Positions 1 through 9,459 of a stretch of 17,331 nt of DNA are shown piece by piece (position 1 is the stretch's first letter; every line of letters starts with the position of its first letter). The translations under genes and the position numbers were made by a program. A model generated the notes under the pieces. That model was given only the letters and a program-made list of their open reading frames with translations, did not search any database and was not told where the DNA came from. The DNA is from Actinidia chinensis (lineage: Eukaryota; Streptophyta; Magnoliopsida; Ericales; Actinidiaceae): the NCBI GenBank assembly GCA_009663005.1, contig VIGQ01000199.1, forward strand, positions 37,501 to 54,831, read 5' to 3'.

Positions 1-618
1 AACATTCATAATAGATAAAAAAATATTTTGGGCAGTATGTGGGTATTGTGAAAACCAATAATTCTTTTTTTTAGATTCCAAGCGGAACTTGCAGTCAAAA
101 CATAATAATAAACATCTATAAGTTGATTCCCCCACAATAATCAAAGTGCAGGAGTAGTAAATTGTGTGTATGTAGTTCATTAATTAATTGATTTTTGTTG
201 GATTTAAAAAGTTTTGAAGTAATCTCTCTAATAGTAGTCTAGAGAACTTACCACGGAATGAGAATTTACATAGTTTTGGTGGAAACTCCAAATTTCGAAT
301 CATCGCTGAATGTAAAAAGTTGTGTCCGTAGCGGCGTGTAAATTGCTAACCTTTTCTTTCTCATTCTAACATTGAAATAAAAGAAATTACCCTCCCCCAC
401 CTTTAGGATGTTATTTATGACTGTGATGTACCTAAATTGCTACCATTTTTAGAAAATATTTGAACAGTGTGGCTTTTTAGGTGGCTCATGCCTTGCCCCT
501 GCCTAATTAATATTTTTATCTCGCAATAATTTTTGTAAACTGATTTAGTAACTTAGTTCCGTGCTCAATGATCGTGATTTTTAAAATGTTGACAAACTGT
601 CGATCTTAATTTTATACC
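1..618. other. AT-rich non-coding stretch
   Basis: There is no open frame of note on either strand and no exon-like island. The stretch has A/T runs and scattered short G-rich words, but no terminal repeats or target duplications that would define an element. It ends at the proposed left target duplication of the hAT-like element that follows. Confidence 0.6.
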
Positions 619-1023
619 AAGTGTCCTAGATGTGGGCGTGTCAGGCATTGCCGGTTGGGTGGAGGGGCCGATCGGATTATTTTAGGCCATTTCTGCCTAT
701 ATCATTAACTGAGACCCAAAGTAATCGTATTAAACCTCTTCCATAGTTTGTAACATTGTAATCACTAGATCCATTTTTATAAAGTCAATGCATACCAAAA
801 AATAACAACGAGAAAAAAAAAAACAAATTGATATAAATACCTCAAGTCCGAAGTGCTGGAAAAATGTCGGATTCAACCTTTTCTGCAACACTTTTTCAAC
901 ACTTGGAAATGCACAAGCAGTCGAATAATAATTATGAGAGTATTGAATAAGTAGAGTGGGAGGCGTGTAGAGAATTAGTAGAATGAGTAAGAATTGAAGT
1001 GAGGAAGAAGTTGGAGGATAAGA

Positions 1024-1035
1024 GGTATTTATAGA
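1024..1035 (-). promoter_or_regulatory. Minus-strand TATA box of the hAT-like element
   Basis: On the minus strand the sequence reads TCTATAAATACC, a close match to the plant TATA consensus. A CT-rich stretch resembling a plant leader lies downstream on that strand (about 930-1020). It sits where Ac-like elements carry the transposase promoter. No intact coding region follows, so any transcript would be non-coding. Confidence 0.4.
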
Positions 1036-1284
1036 ATTTTTTTGTGGGCTAATTGACCAAAATACACAAAAAAACTAGCCGTTTATAGTGTTGGAGGGGG
1101 GTATTTAGGTCCATTTATACCCCAATTACTATTTTACCCCAAAAAAGTAGCCGTAGATAAGCTGTTTGGCCGGGTGAAAAAGTCAAAAAAGCCGTTTTCG
1201 GGCGTGAGATAAAGCAGGTAGTGACACGTTGTATGTAAATGGTGTTTAATATTAAAATTCTATTTTATAGCAAATGAGTGTTTG

Positions 1285-1395
1285 GTTGCAGTGGTAGGGG
1301 TTGAGTGTCGCTGCGTGGTTAAAGTGGTTGAGCATCGCCGTTGGGGTTGGAGGTCTTGAGTTTAATTTCCTACACACACAACCATTTAAAAGTTT
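1285..1395 (+). repeat. tRNA-like / SINE-like fragment inside the hAT-like element
   Basis: A box A-like stretch (TGGTTAAAGTGG, 1316-1327, followed by TTGAGC) precedes a degenerate box B-like stretch (GAGTTTAATTTCC, about 1358-1370). The spacing is close to that in tRNAs and tRNA-derived SINEs. The 5' half resembles the D-arm side of a tRNA, but no anticodon arm or acceptor pairing can be built, so it is not a tRNA gene. Immediately upstream a related phrase (GGTTGAGTGTCGC) occurs, so the box A area may be partly duplicated. A short CA run follows. It could be a SINE remnant nested in the hAT-like element or chance similarity. Confidence 0.35.
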
Positions 1396-1677
1396 TGCTG
1401 AAGGGCCTTCGATAACGGCGCCCAACACAGGAGCTATTGGGCCTGATGGGATGGGCCGCTTTGGCAGGCCGATTCAGGCCGGTTAATGGGTTGAAATGGG
1501 TCGGGCTTATTAGTTGGTTGGACTTAGAAAATTCTGCCCAACCCGCGACCAATAAGTAACGGAATTCGGGTCGGTTGGGTTTCTTCACGGGCTAGATTTA
1601 ACAGGCCTGCTACAGATCCGGTCTGGCACCCGGGCAGGTTCGTGGGCCCGGCCCAAATTTGCAGCTCTACATAGTCC

Positions 1678-2285
1678 TTATCGAGGTCCGAGAACTGGAA
1701 TCAAAATTTATAGCAGCTGCTTCTTAAATTTTTTTTTCAACTTATTAATATTTATATAGTCAGGATAAATATGTATTTATTTCGTTCAAGAAGGCATCAT
1801 GAAATGTGTCTAATAACACCTTTGGTGATCTGCAGTCGGATTTCCATGTGCAGAAAAGTGCAATTATTTTAGGGGCTGTTATATTTTCTTTGGTAGTGTA
1901 GAAGTGTCCGCCTAACATTCGTGAGAGTTTATTCGAATACCTAGTGATCAGTGTTCCTTCTATCTAGTCTTTTAGTACACTTTCTTGCTTTTTAGAGCGT
2001 GTGCAAGGAGATATACTCTTGCTCAATCAGTTACGTTTTCAAAATTGGTCTTAGGTTGCCCGTTATTGCATCACGATCCTTATTATGGTATTTAAATTAT
2101 TTGGAATACTACTCACGCACGGTTCACGTCGTGGTTTTTAAAAGATATTTTATGCTGTCATGTTTATGTTTTTGGAATTGCGTTTTCATGATGGAAGAGC
2201 TAACCTTGTTTTCTTCTCTTTTTGAGATGTACTTCTGGTCATCTTCATACCACAATGCAGGTTTTGAGTTGGTTTTTTCATACAA
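1678..2285. other. Non-coding stretch upstream of the splicing-factor-like pseudogene
   Basis: T-rich on the plus strand, with intron-like words, for example a CTGCAG acceptor-like site near 1830 and AATGCAG near 2260. It may hold decayed introns of the pseudogene that follows. The plus-strand open frame across 1999-2358 has Cys/Phe/Tyr-rich, unbiased composition and no recognisable motif, so I do not call it a gene. Confidence 0.35.
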
Positions 2286-2289
2286 ATGG

Positions 2290-3215
2290 AATGCAGAAGT
2301 TTATCCGATGGTTGCGGAGAAAAAGAAGGAGAGTTTTGGAGAAGAAGAAGCTCCTTGAACTGGGAACAGAAGATTGAAAGCGGCTGAAAAGGCAAAAAGC
2401 TGATGCTGAAGCAGGAAGGAAGAGAAGGCTGTGAAGCACAAAGGACAAGTGTGACGGCGGATATGACAGTGATGACGATGGTAGAAAGACAACTAAGGCG
2501 ATCCCAACAAAAAAGCACCAGACACAAATCCATTAGGACTCTGGCCACGACCAGAAGAAGGAGGGAGAAGAAAAATCCAAGCGGAAAATTAATGAGACGA
2601 TCTCTGGCTCTAGTGAGATAGCAGTGATGGGTTGATAGCAACTCGGAAGAAGAGGAGGAGAGAAGAACGCGGGTCCACAAGAGGCATAGGCATCATGATT
2701 CAAGTTCAGATTCTAGTTCCTCGGATTCTTATAGTGATGATGATGGTGCAGTGAGAAGAAATCATGCAAAACATCACAAACATTTAAGTGACGAGGATGA
2801 CAATGCGATCAAGAGGAAAAGTCACACAAAGCACCACAAACATCATAGGCATTCAGAATCTAGTGTTTCGGATTCGAGTGATCAGGACAGGATGATGTAA
2901 AAGGAAAGTCATGCAAAGCATCGCAAACGGCATCAGCGATCCCAATAGCCACATGACTTGAATTCCTCAGTCTCCTGATGAGCGAAGGCGTGATCTTCGG
3001 AGCCGGTCTCTGGGGAAATCATCTGAGACCAATAACGAAGAACCAGGCAAGAGGCAAGCACAAAAGCAGTCACCAAACACATCATCAAACATCAGCCAGC
3101 AAAAAGCCAAGCAGCTGGCGAAGAGGAAGATCAGCTGCAGCAGGGTGACGGAGCCTAGCGGAAAGTACCGAGGAGGAAGGACGATGCAGCCAAGGAGGCA
3201 AGCCTGAGTTGAAAT
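2290..3215 (+). pseudogene. Decayed RS/KHH-rich splicing-factor-like gene (CIR-like)
   Basis: Seen: a plus-strand island coding for charged, low-complexity protein, broken by stops and frameshifts. From about 2640 it reads DSNSEEEEE, then RVHKRHRHHDSSSDSSSSDS, then three similar blocks (RRNHAKHHKH, IKRKSHTKHHKHHRH, KRKSHAKHRKRHQR) separated by acidic DDD/SDED linkers. The third block needs a frame change near 2895, where TAA interrupts GATGATGTAAAA; another change is needed near 2972. The island ends with a stretch (about 3112-3205) that, allowing indels, resembles EEERAARLREMQ and then DDAAKEAS. Known: this acidic tail, after an RS/KHH-rich region, is a feature I associate with plant homologues of the CBF1-interacting co-repressor CIR, a spliceosome-linked nuclear protein. 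Inferred: a decayed or badly sequenced copy lacking the N-terminal CIR domain. No clear introns interrupt 2640-3200, so a processed copy is possible. Family moderately sure; loss of function likely. Confidence 0.5.
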
Positions 3216-4129
3216 GGCAGGGCTCATCACCTTCAAAATGTTTAGAGCGAACATATTCAGGAATGTTTTTTTTTTTTATTCACTGCAAACTTTGCTGTGG
3301 TCAGTTTATGTGACATTTTAGACTTAACGTTTGCAATATTTTGAGTGATAGTCCTTGAATTTGGCAGATAGAGGCTTGATGTGACAATAAACTGTGGGCT
3401 TAATTTGAAAAATCCACTATTGATGGCAAAAACCACTTTAATATGATTCCCAATGTGTATTTGAAGCAAACTCTTATTGAAGGTTCCATCTTTCTATATG
3501 CATGCTGCTGTGATGTTTTATAGTGATATGGATGATTCATGTTGATCTTAATAACTGAACTGCTGGATAAAAACTAGGGTTGCTTGTATTGCATGTAGGG
3601 TTTTAAGTGTTTTGCTATGGACTGACAATTGCCGTTAACAGAACTATGGAGCTTGCTTATGGGGATTCACATTTGTGTGCAATGCTATTGTTGTTTTTGT
3701 AATGATCTCAACAGGGTTTCTGAAACTCGTGCTATGTTGGTTAAGTACCCATCTCATTTGCCTACTACGAGGCATTGGTTAAAAAATTGAAGTAATTATT
3801 GAACCTATTTCGAAGAAAAAATAAAATGTAAAATTACAAAGAAAATAGATATAACATCTTTTCGAACATCATGTGCCTGGGTGGTGCGTCGATGTAATGG
3901 ACGAATTAGATAGATTTGTGGGAAATTTGAATCCTAGTGATTACCACAATTGGAATTCAATTGAAATCTGGAAAAGTGGTTAAAGTACATTGTTTTAATA
4001 CAAATCCCAAGCCGATGTAATTTTTAAATGGATATCCAATACGATTATCCCTACTTGAACCATTTTTCTCTTTTTAAAAACAACTCACGGAAGTATAAAA
4101 TTTTGAAATATGAGAAAAAACATAAATTT
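3216..4129. other. Non-coding stretch after the pseudogene
   Basis: AT-rich with no coding island on either strand. The first part may be the 3' flank of the pseudogene. Near 3890-3935 a box A-like word (GATGTAATGG) and a box B-like word (TTTGAATCC) have roughly tRNA-like spacing, a very weak SINE hint. No terminal repeats are visible. Confidence 0.4.
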
Positions 4130-4314
4130 TCCTCGGATGGGTTCAAAAGTGGGGTCGGATTGGTACCTTGAATCCGGTCCGAGAAACTATGGATCAAACG
4201 GATTAGATTTCATATGAATTTTGGGGATGAATTTTTATTATAGTTCAGATTTTTCAAAGACCTCGAATTTGAGATTTGGAATCCGGATTTGATCCGATCC
4301 ATTAAACAGGCCTA
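4130..4314 (-). mobile_element. hAT-like terminal fragment
   Basis: On the minus strand the stretch starts TAGGCCTGTTTAATGGATCG and continues with repeated GGATC/CCGGA/CCGGT words for about 180 bp, the style of hAT-like subterminal regions in plants. No matching second terminus or 8-bp flank was found, so this is one end of an element or a truncated copy. Confidence 0.35.
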
Positions 4315-4625
4315 GTCCGGGGCGACAATGGGGACAAGGTGGGCCCAAATGAGACACAATTGGTGGGCACCAAATGGACGCAATGGTTCAAAGAAAAGAA
4401 ACGTAAAGGAGTGTTTTACTACACAAGTGATAATCGAAGTGTACGAGAAGTTTATTCAAGGAACGACAAACACTCAACTTGATGCGTTATTGACCCTATT
4501 AGAATCTTCCATAAGAAGGGTTTTTTTAGAGGAACTTAACAGCGACAAGGTTGAGTATGGACATGGGTGACAACCAACAAACCTGGACTAGGTTTGGGTC
4601 TAGATTTGGGAGTGAGTAGAAACAA

Positions 4626-4644
4626 ACCCTATTAGCAATAGGGT
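4626..4644. repeat. Perfect 8-bp inverted repeat with 3-bp loop
   Basis: ACCCTATT (4626-4633) and AATAGGGT (4637-4644) are exact reverse complements around AGC. It could form a small hairpin. It lies just upstream of a G/C-rich patch; no function is evident. Confidence 0.6.
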
Positions 4645-4873
4645 GGGGTTTGGAGCGGGCCCGTTCCAATATCCAAACTCCTTAGGCCTACGGTCACTCA
4701 AAGAAACTGTGTTGATGGATAGTAGCCATGCCTGGAGTCCAATTACAGAAGAGAATTCAAAAACACAATGTGCCTACTTTTCCAAGTCAGGAACAAAGAT
4801 CAACCATCATAAAACCAGACAACCTAAGATACTGGGGCATTATCAAAGACAATTCGAAAATGTTGATTACACA

Positions 4874-4892
4874 CTTCGTAAAAAATACGAAG
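4874..4892. repeat. Perfect 7-bp inverted repeat with A5 loop
   Basis: CTTCGTA (4874-4880) and TACGAAG (4886-4892) flank AAAAA. A (TTTAT)n-like low-complexity run follows directly at about 4893-4922. Confidence 0.6.
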
Positions 4893-4922
4893 ATTATTTA
4901 TTTTATTTATTTTATTTTTTAT
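4893..4922. repeat. Low-complexity (TTTAT/TTTTATT)n run
   Basis: About 30 bp of alternating TTTAT and TTTTATT words. It is a simple-sequence patch, not part of a larger satellite visible here. Confidence 0.7.
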
Positions 4923-5250
4923 TCCAAGCGAGGACACTTTGAAACCCTTAACGCCATGGAGTGAATGAATCAAACCGGCGTATCTTCTAGTCAGCAACAA
5001 TACAACACATTGATCGCAGTTGAGGGCTGTCACTTCGTTTCTAATATCTTCTCAGCTGAAAACCCCTGGGCTAGAAGAATAGCTTTAGTGTCCTGCAAGA
5101 AGAAGCTATTAATATCATTCCTCATGCAATTTCAACGAACAAGATGCTCTCTATATTCCCTACTTCTACATTGCAGAATAATTAAGGCTCCATTTGCTAC
5201 CAGTTTTTCGGTTGGCTTTTTTGCTTTTGCTTTTTTATTTATGTAGCTAA

Positions 5251-6191
5251 AATAAAACCAAAAAATCTTGGTTTTTTTGATAGCAAGTTTAAAAAAAAAA
5301 TTGGCTTTTAAGCATTTACTAAACGGAGCTCTTAAGAACCCATTCTATTAACCATCTAATAGCTTATTAGTCCATCGATTTTAGAAAAGAACATGATTTG
5401 CGTCAATGCTTGAAATGGATAGTTAAAATTGGAACAATTGCATAACAGGTAACAAAACTGGCTCTGCAACAACACTATTACCGACAAATGGAAGGCAGTG
5501 TGGCCTCTGCAGTACCTTAGTATTGAGTCAAGCTAAAACCCATCTTCAAGCTGAGAAAAAAAGTTGCTTGTAGGTGGGAAAAAAGATCATTTTCCTTCGA
5601 ATTTGAGTTGTCTCATCATAGTGAATGTCCAAACTAATAACTTTTGATTAGAAACAGATCATCGTCACCGAGGACGTATGGATAGAAAAAGTCCATGCAA
5701 ATATTGCAGGATGCTCATAAATAAAAGGAGTTGTGGTTGGGGTCACCAATTAGCAAGAAAAGGAAAACGAAAACGGGGACAAGATGCAGAGGTGAAATAT
5801 TTTTGAGGTCAAACTATGAAGAACCAGAAGTTGAACCAAAAATGTAGCCCAGTTATATAACGAGAACAAATCAATGAGTCAGTGTATAATCGTGAGTTGC
5901 ATTTAATAGTAGTTGATGACAAGGAAGCTGAAAGAAGATAGCTCCTAATAGAGAATAGGCAAACCCCAACAAACAAACGATATAAAAAAAAATGAAAAAC
6001 TAGACGTTCTCCGAAGATGCAAATTTATAAGAAGTCTCAAAGTAGGTAAGGAAGGAACAATTCTCCAGGTAGAACATCGTTAAAAAATAAAAAATACTTC
6101 ATAAAATGCATACATCCACTTAAGACTATTTCAACTTGATCCTGTAAAAAGATTTTTGTCCTGCTTCTCGACAGCCAGGTTTTAAGTGTAT
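5251..6191. other. Non-coding stretch with one weak exon-like island
   Basis: Mostly AT-rich and without open frames. At about 5459-5518 the plus strand reads LALQQHYYRQMEGSVASAVP before a stop, with an ACAG acceptor-like word upstream near 5448. This is too short and isolated to call a gene. No terminal repeats or tandem units were seen. Confidence 0.35.
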
Positions 6192-6199
6192 CTTACTAG

Positions 6200-7305
6200 T
6201 AGGGCTGACAAAAGAAAAAATAAAAGACCCGATGGATACTCACTTAACCGATGGGGTTGGAGAGTATGAGAGGTTTAAGAGAGGTTAATAGGGGTGTATG
6301 AAGGGAGGATTTAAACATGCAATCGTTAGGGTTTGAATTTAAGGGTCATCAAAAGCCCAGGACGCGGGGCCCGAGCCCAATATGGCTTTAGACTGGACCC
6401 ATGGCTTGAAAAGCCCGAGCCCGGCCCAAATTTAGAATAACATGGGCTAGGCCTGGGCCCAATTTAAAGTCCGTGACCTGGCCCATAGATCAGGTCGGAG
6501 ACCCGACTCAGAGACTCGACCCGAGACCCATCTCAAAGCTCGACGTGAGGCCCGTACTTATTTTTTTATCATTTTTCTTTTTAAGTATAATATTATTGTT
6601 GAATCACATTTTTTAAAAACAAACAGCTAAAAAATTAATTTTAAGTCGACAACAAAGCAAAATAATTCGTCTATAGTAGATTATTTTTCAAGTCTGGCCT
6701 GTAGGTTCAAACCCGAGTCCAAGTCCAAGTCCGGTCCGTAGGCTCTGGCCTAGGCCTGATCCGTAGGCCCAAGTTTAGACCCGTAAACTAGAATTGGGTC
6801 TCATCTCTTTGGCCCATGAACCGATCCGACTCGTTAATCGGTCCAAACCCACCAAGCCAAGTCCACCCTGGTCAAGATGGACCTATACCGTCCCAAACCC
6901 GACCCATAACGACCTTTAGTCGGGATTTAGTGGTTCTACCCTCTAATGGGTTGTAAAACTTTTGATATACTAAAAATTACAAAAATACCTTTATATTTTT
7001 TAATTATTTTTTATTTTTAGTTATTATTTTCTTTTTCTTTAAAGTTTCTTCATTTAAGTATGCATCTTTTATGTGAACAATTTTTAAAAAAATAGTTCTA
7101 TAAAATATGTAGTAATTTGGAACTGTAAAAAATGTAATAACTAGTAATGCGGGAAAAAAAGAAAAAAAAAAAGTGATTAGCGAGTAAATGGATAAGGCAG
7201 ATAGAGTGTGTTTTTATCTTTTGCGGATTTTGGAGAGGATTTTTAAACAAGTTCGGGTTTGGAGTGATAGTCCCCCGCCCCAAATCAGATCCGTAACCAT
7301 TCCTA
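6200..7305. mobile_element. hAT-like non-autonomous element with 7/8 target duplication
   Basis: The left end reads TAGGGCTGACAAAAG and the right end, on the minus strand, TAGGAATGGTTACGG. Both match the general TAGGG.TGGCAA style of plant hAT termini. The flanking octamers CTTACTAG (6192-6199) and ATTACTAG (7306-7313) agree at 7 of 8 positions, the length expected of a hAT target duplication. The interior has G/C-rich GGCCC/GGCCT-laden blocks (about 6350-6560 and 6675-6930), an AT-rich middle and no transposase. A second terminus-like word (minus strand CAGGGTGGACTTGG, ending at 6870) suggests another hAT-like element nested inside. Confidence 0.6.
6350..6870. mobile_element. Possible nested hAT-like insertion
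   Basis: Its right edge, on the minus strand, reads CAGGGTGGACTTGGCTTGG, a typical hAT-like terminus, followed inward by repeated Pro/Arg-like CCCGA/GGCCC words. The left edge would lie near the AAAAGCCCAGGACG words at about 6350, but no convincing 8-bp duplication pairs the two. The alternative is that all of this is subterminal sequence of the outer element. Confidence 0.3.
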
Positions 7306-7677
7306 ATTACTAGTCAAAAAAATAAATTGTATCACTTCTTAGTCTTTCCACTCCCCCACTTCAGTTTTTTTCCCTTTGTAAAACAATTTCCTCTGTTCAA
7401 TCATAAGTCAGAATAAATTGGTATATCCATCAATTAATCTCCTTGAAAACAATTCCTGTTCAATCATAAGTCAGAATAAATGAGTATATATCCATCCCAT
7501 GTAATCTCACTTTCCCAAGACTTCCTAGCTGCTGTTTTAGAATGCGTTGCTTGTGCACGTTGTCGATATTAGTAAAGTAGATAGCTTTAGCAATAAGAAA
7601 GGAAGACTTTAAAGAACATAAAATAGTGAGTAGCTCTAAAAAATGACAACCTCAATCAGATTTTTTTTGATTTCCAG
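7306..7677. other. Non-coding stretch with a short tandem duplication
   Basis: AT-rich. It contains the two-copy ~63-bp tandem repeat at 7380-7496 and, at its end, a pyrimidine-rich stretch with a TTTCCAG acceptor-like site. Confidence 0.5.
7380..7496 (+). repeat. Two-copy tandem repeat, unit about 63 bp
   Basis: The block AAAACAATTTCC...TATCCATC occurs at about 7380-7430 and again at 7446-7496. The core CTGTTCAATCATAAGTCAGA is identical in both (starting at 7393 and 7456, offset 63). Only small changes separate the units, so the duplication looks younger than its surroundings. Confidence 0.85.
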
Positions 7678-7740
7678 AGAGCACAGCGGACTGCGGCCTT
7701 GGTGAAGCAATTGCTTGTCCTTAAGCATAAAGGATTCTGA
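7678..7740 (+). CDS. Candidate terminal exon, product unknown
   Basis: A T-rich tract and TTTCCAG acceptor (ending at 7677) are followed by 20 codons and a TGA. They read RAQRTAALVKQLLVLKHKGF, a plausible basic, helix-forming C-terminus. G+C content rises sharply over 7678-7730 compared with both flanks. I do not recognise the protein, and no upstream exon or donor that clearly belongs to it is visible. The T-rich tract is common in this AT-rich DNA, so a chance acceptor is possible. It could be an exon captured by a transposon or the relic of a gene. Confidence 0.25.
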   Translation, partial: RAQRTAALVKQLLVLKHKGF

Positions 7741-8097
7741 AAAAGTAATACTTTAAAAATGAAAAAGTTGCTCAGGGGTTATCTCAAACTTAATAATGCA
7801 TGAAACTAGCCACTACCAACTTGTATATGGGCCAGTGCACCAGTCCAATTAGCAGGAGCGGTCGATAGTACTGGAATTTACTGTAACACCCGGAAGCCTC
7901 CCAATCTTGATTCATCCTATTTAAGAAGCCATATTGAAAAAAAATTTTCAATACAAACGTTGATGAGTAGGCGATAGGATATTGCGTTGAATTTGCATAG
8001 ATGTATCGTATTATCGGAAGATGAAACATTGAGCAAGGACAGAACACAAAACCGATTATGCCATTTTTTTTAGGACTTTCAACCCAATAGTAAAGCC
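7741..8097. other. 3' side of the minus-strand gene; no separate gene called
   Basis: A minus-strand frame stays open here for about 110 codons (8122-7790), rich in Tyr/Phe/Ile, and overlaps exon 2 in another frame. It lacks an ATG start and any motif I know. It may be an untranslated 3' region, further intron, or chance openness. Confidence 0.3.
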
Positions 8098-9117
8098 TCA
8101 CATCAGATCTCTTGTTGGCCACGGAAATCCTGTCTTAATCAAAGACCGGACTGAGCTGCATTTGAAAAAAACATGACAAAGATTGTAATAATCTAGGATT
8201 AAGACACATGTGCTACGTAGATAAACTTCAGTATGAAATATGAAATCGCGCGGGCCAACATGCAAAGGAATGTATTAGCCAATGACACGGCGCATAACAA
8301 CTCAACCTCAAATAATTGATTCCATCTCCTTGAGAGGAGTGAGGCCTGTCAACAAGTTCTGATGCATGTTTTTCAGCATAGTTTTTCACGGAGAGACACA
8401 CAAGAAGGAAACGAAAAGGCCAACACAAAGGAGTATTAAATATGGTTAGATTACAAATTCAATCACATAGAACTTTACTGTAGGATGATGATGAGAATTC
8501 ACAAAAAGGGATGCAAGCCAAAAGTTTTACCCAAATTCCATATCCGGTGGTGAAAAGCAATACAGTTGGCCATATGCCTCGGGTGGTGAAAGTTGATCGA
8601 TACCAAAACACCACTCCCATCACACACTCAGCTCGACAACGTCCCTTTCTTAACGCAGAGGACCCCCGCCGTTCTTACCTGCATCTCTTCACCAGAACTG
8701 GAACTCGCTTTTTGGCCCCACCGGCGACGCGATGTAGAGGAAAATACGCCGAGATGGCGGTGGTTCCACTGAGGGCTGGCGGGAAATCATGATCTGGAGT
8801 ACTAGCATGGGGTGACGAAATTGGCGACGAGGTATGGCGAGCTTGGGCGAGGATTGAACATGACGTAGCAGAGTACGCTACGTGCGCAGCTGAATTCGGA
8901 GAGGCGCGAGGTCCAGGTGGTTGTGTCCTTGTGATGGTGGCGGTGTCCTGGCGGATTTGACGGCAGAGAGAGCGGAGCGGAGAGTGGGCGGTGGCAGTGG
9001 TGGGGGGAGGAAGGCAAGGGGACGGTAGGGTGTGGCGATTCTTGAGAGAGAGGAAGGGTGTGAAGAGAGGAGAAAGGGGAGAGATGAGTCATTGTCATGT
9101 TTAGAGTCATCGACCAT
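8098..9117 (-). CDS. Candidate two-exon minus-strand gene with a frameshift, product unknown
   Basis: Exon 1 runs from ATG at 9117 (context ACCATGG) down to 8679, ending ATGCAG before a GTAAGA donor. The intron spans 8678-8156 (523 bp, GT..AG, T-rich with AAATGCAG at its 3' end). Exon 2 (8155-8098) joins as phase 2 and reads SVRSLIKTGFPWPTRDLM then TGA. The N-terminus starts MVDDSKHDNDSSLPFLL and is Ser/Pro/Leu-rich with a polyproline patch (PPPLPPP), like a disordered or targeting region. The first frame stops at 8880-8878. The frame joining the donor, with AISAYFPLHRVAGGAKKRVP near its end, is reached only by one indel between about 8870 and 8960. This could be real decay or a base-calling error. 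G+C is much higher in exon 1 than in the flanks, as in plant first exons. An alternative is donor use at the GTGAGG overlapping the TGA, giving further exons downstream. I do not recognise a family. Confidence 0.45.
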
Positions 9118-9168
9118 GGTTAGAATTCTGATCAGTGTGTGGTTGGATTGTTCATGGGCGGAACTGCC

Positions 9169-9181
9169 GTTATATTAACTA
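9169..9181 (-). promoter_or_regulatory. Weak TATA-like site upstream of the minus-strand gene
   Basis: The minus strand reads AGTTAATATAACG about 55 bp before the candidate start codon. That spacing is short for a TATA box to start codon in plants but possible. It is a weak match. Confidence 0.2.
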
Positions 9182-9459
9182 CGCGATGTAAACGAAGATT
9201 TGTTTGCGTGTTTTATTAGCAATTTCTATCCCGCAACAATGTTAATATTATAGTTACAATTACAGTCAAATCTCGCTATTTAGATCAATCATTCTAAATT
9301 TATAGTACCAGTTTGAATCAAAGAGTATACAATCTGCTCATTTTACATCACCCGATTTAACAAAAATAATATCGTTAAACTTTCTTTGTTTTTTAAAATC
9401 CTCCAACAATCATCAACCTCTATTGTGGGAGTCTCTCAGAACGACCTTACTTATTTATT
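9182..9459. other. Spacer between the minus-strand gene and the duplicated segment
   Basis: AT-rich. The word TACAGTCAAATCTCGCTATT at 9260-9279 resembles the start of a plant MITE terminus, but no matching opposite end was found, so no element is called. It has no counterpart upstream of copy 2, which sets the left limit of the duplication. Confidence 0.4.

Larger units (their letters stand above)
627..1669 (-). mobile_element. hAT-like non-autonomous element (deletion derivative)
   Basis: Read on the minus strand, the element starts TAGAGCTGC and runs into G/C-rich subterminal DNA full of GGGCC and CGGGC words (about 1400-1660). Next come an AACGGCTAG word, a TATA box and a CT-rich leader. 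This order is typical of the 5' part of plant Ac-like hAT transposons. The opposite end (627 onward) starts TAGATGTGGGC and is again G/C-rich. Candidate 8-bp flanks are AAGTGTCC (619-626) and CATAGTCC (1670-1677), only 5 of 8 identical, so the limits are uncertain. No transposase domain survives: the leader leads only to non-coding DNA. Class by termini and composition is moderately sure; exact ends are a hypothesis. Confidence 0.5.
4320..5250. other. Unresolved region with several weak open frames
   Basis: Short open frames exist on the plus strand (for example 4328-4570, 4643-4942, 4965-5246) and on the minus strand (4824-5033). None has a recognisable motif, and neighbouring frames are equally open, so no coding call is justified. 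Composition is closer to 45% G+C in parts (4640-4860, 4960-5160), unlike the very AT-rich flanks, so an old gene or transposon fragment may lie here. I see no splice-bounded exon I can defend. Confidence 0.3.

Noticed and set aside
1301..1588. Overlapping short frames on both strands
   Set aside because: They fall in G/C-rich subterminal and tRNA-like sequence of the hAT-like element, where stops are rare by composition.
2186..2680. Minus-strand open frame of 164 codons
   Set aside because: It is the antisense of the charged plus-strand pseudogene. Its Ser/Leu/Cys-rich composition follows from that, and no motif or splice context supports it.
7380..7496. CRISPR-like repeat-spacer array
   Set aside because: There are just two tandem copies in plant-type DNA, with no regular spacers and no associated genes.
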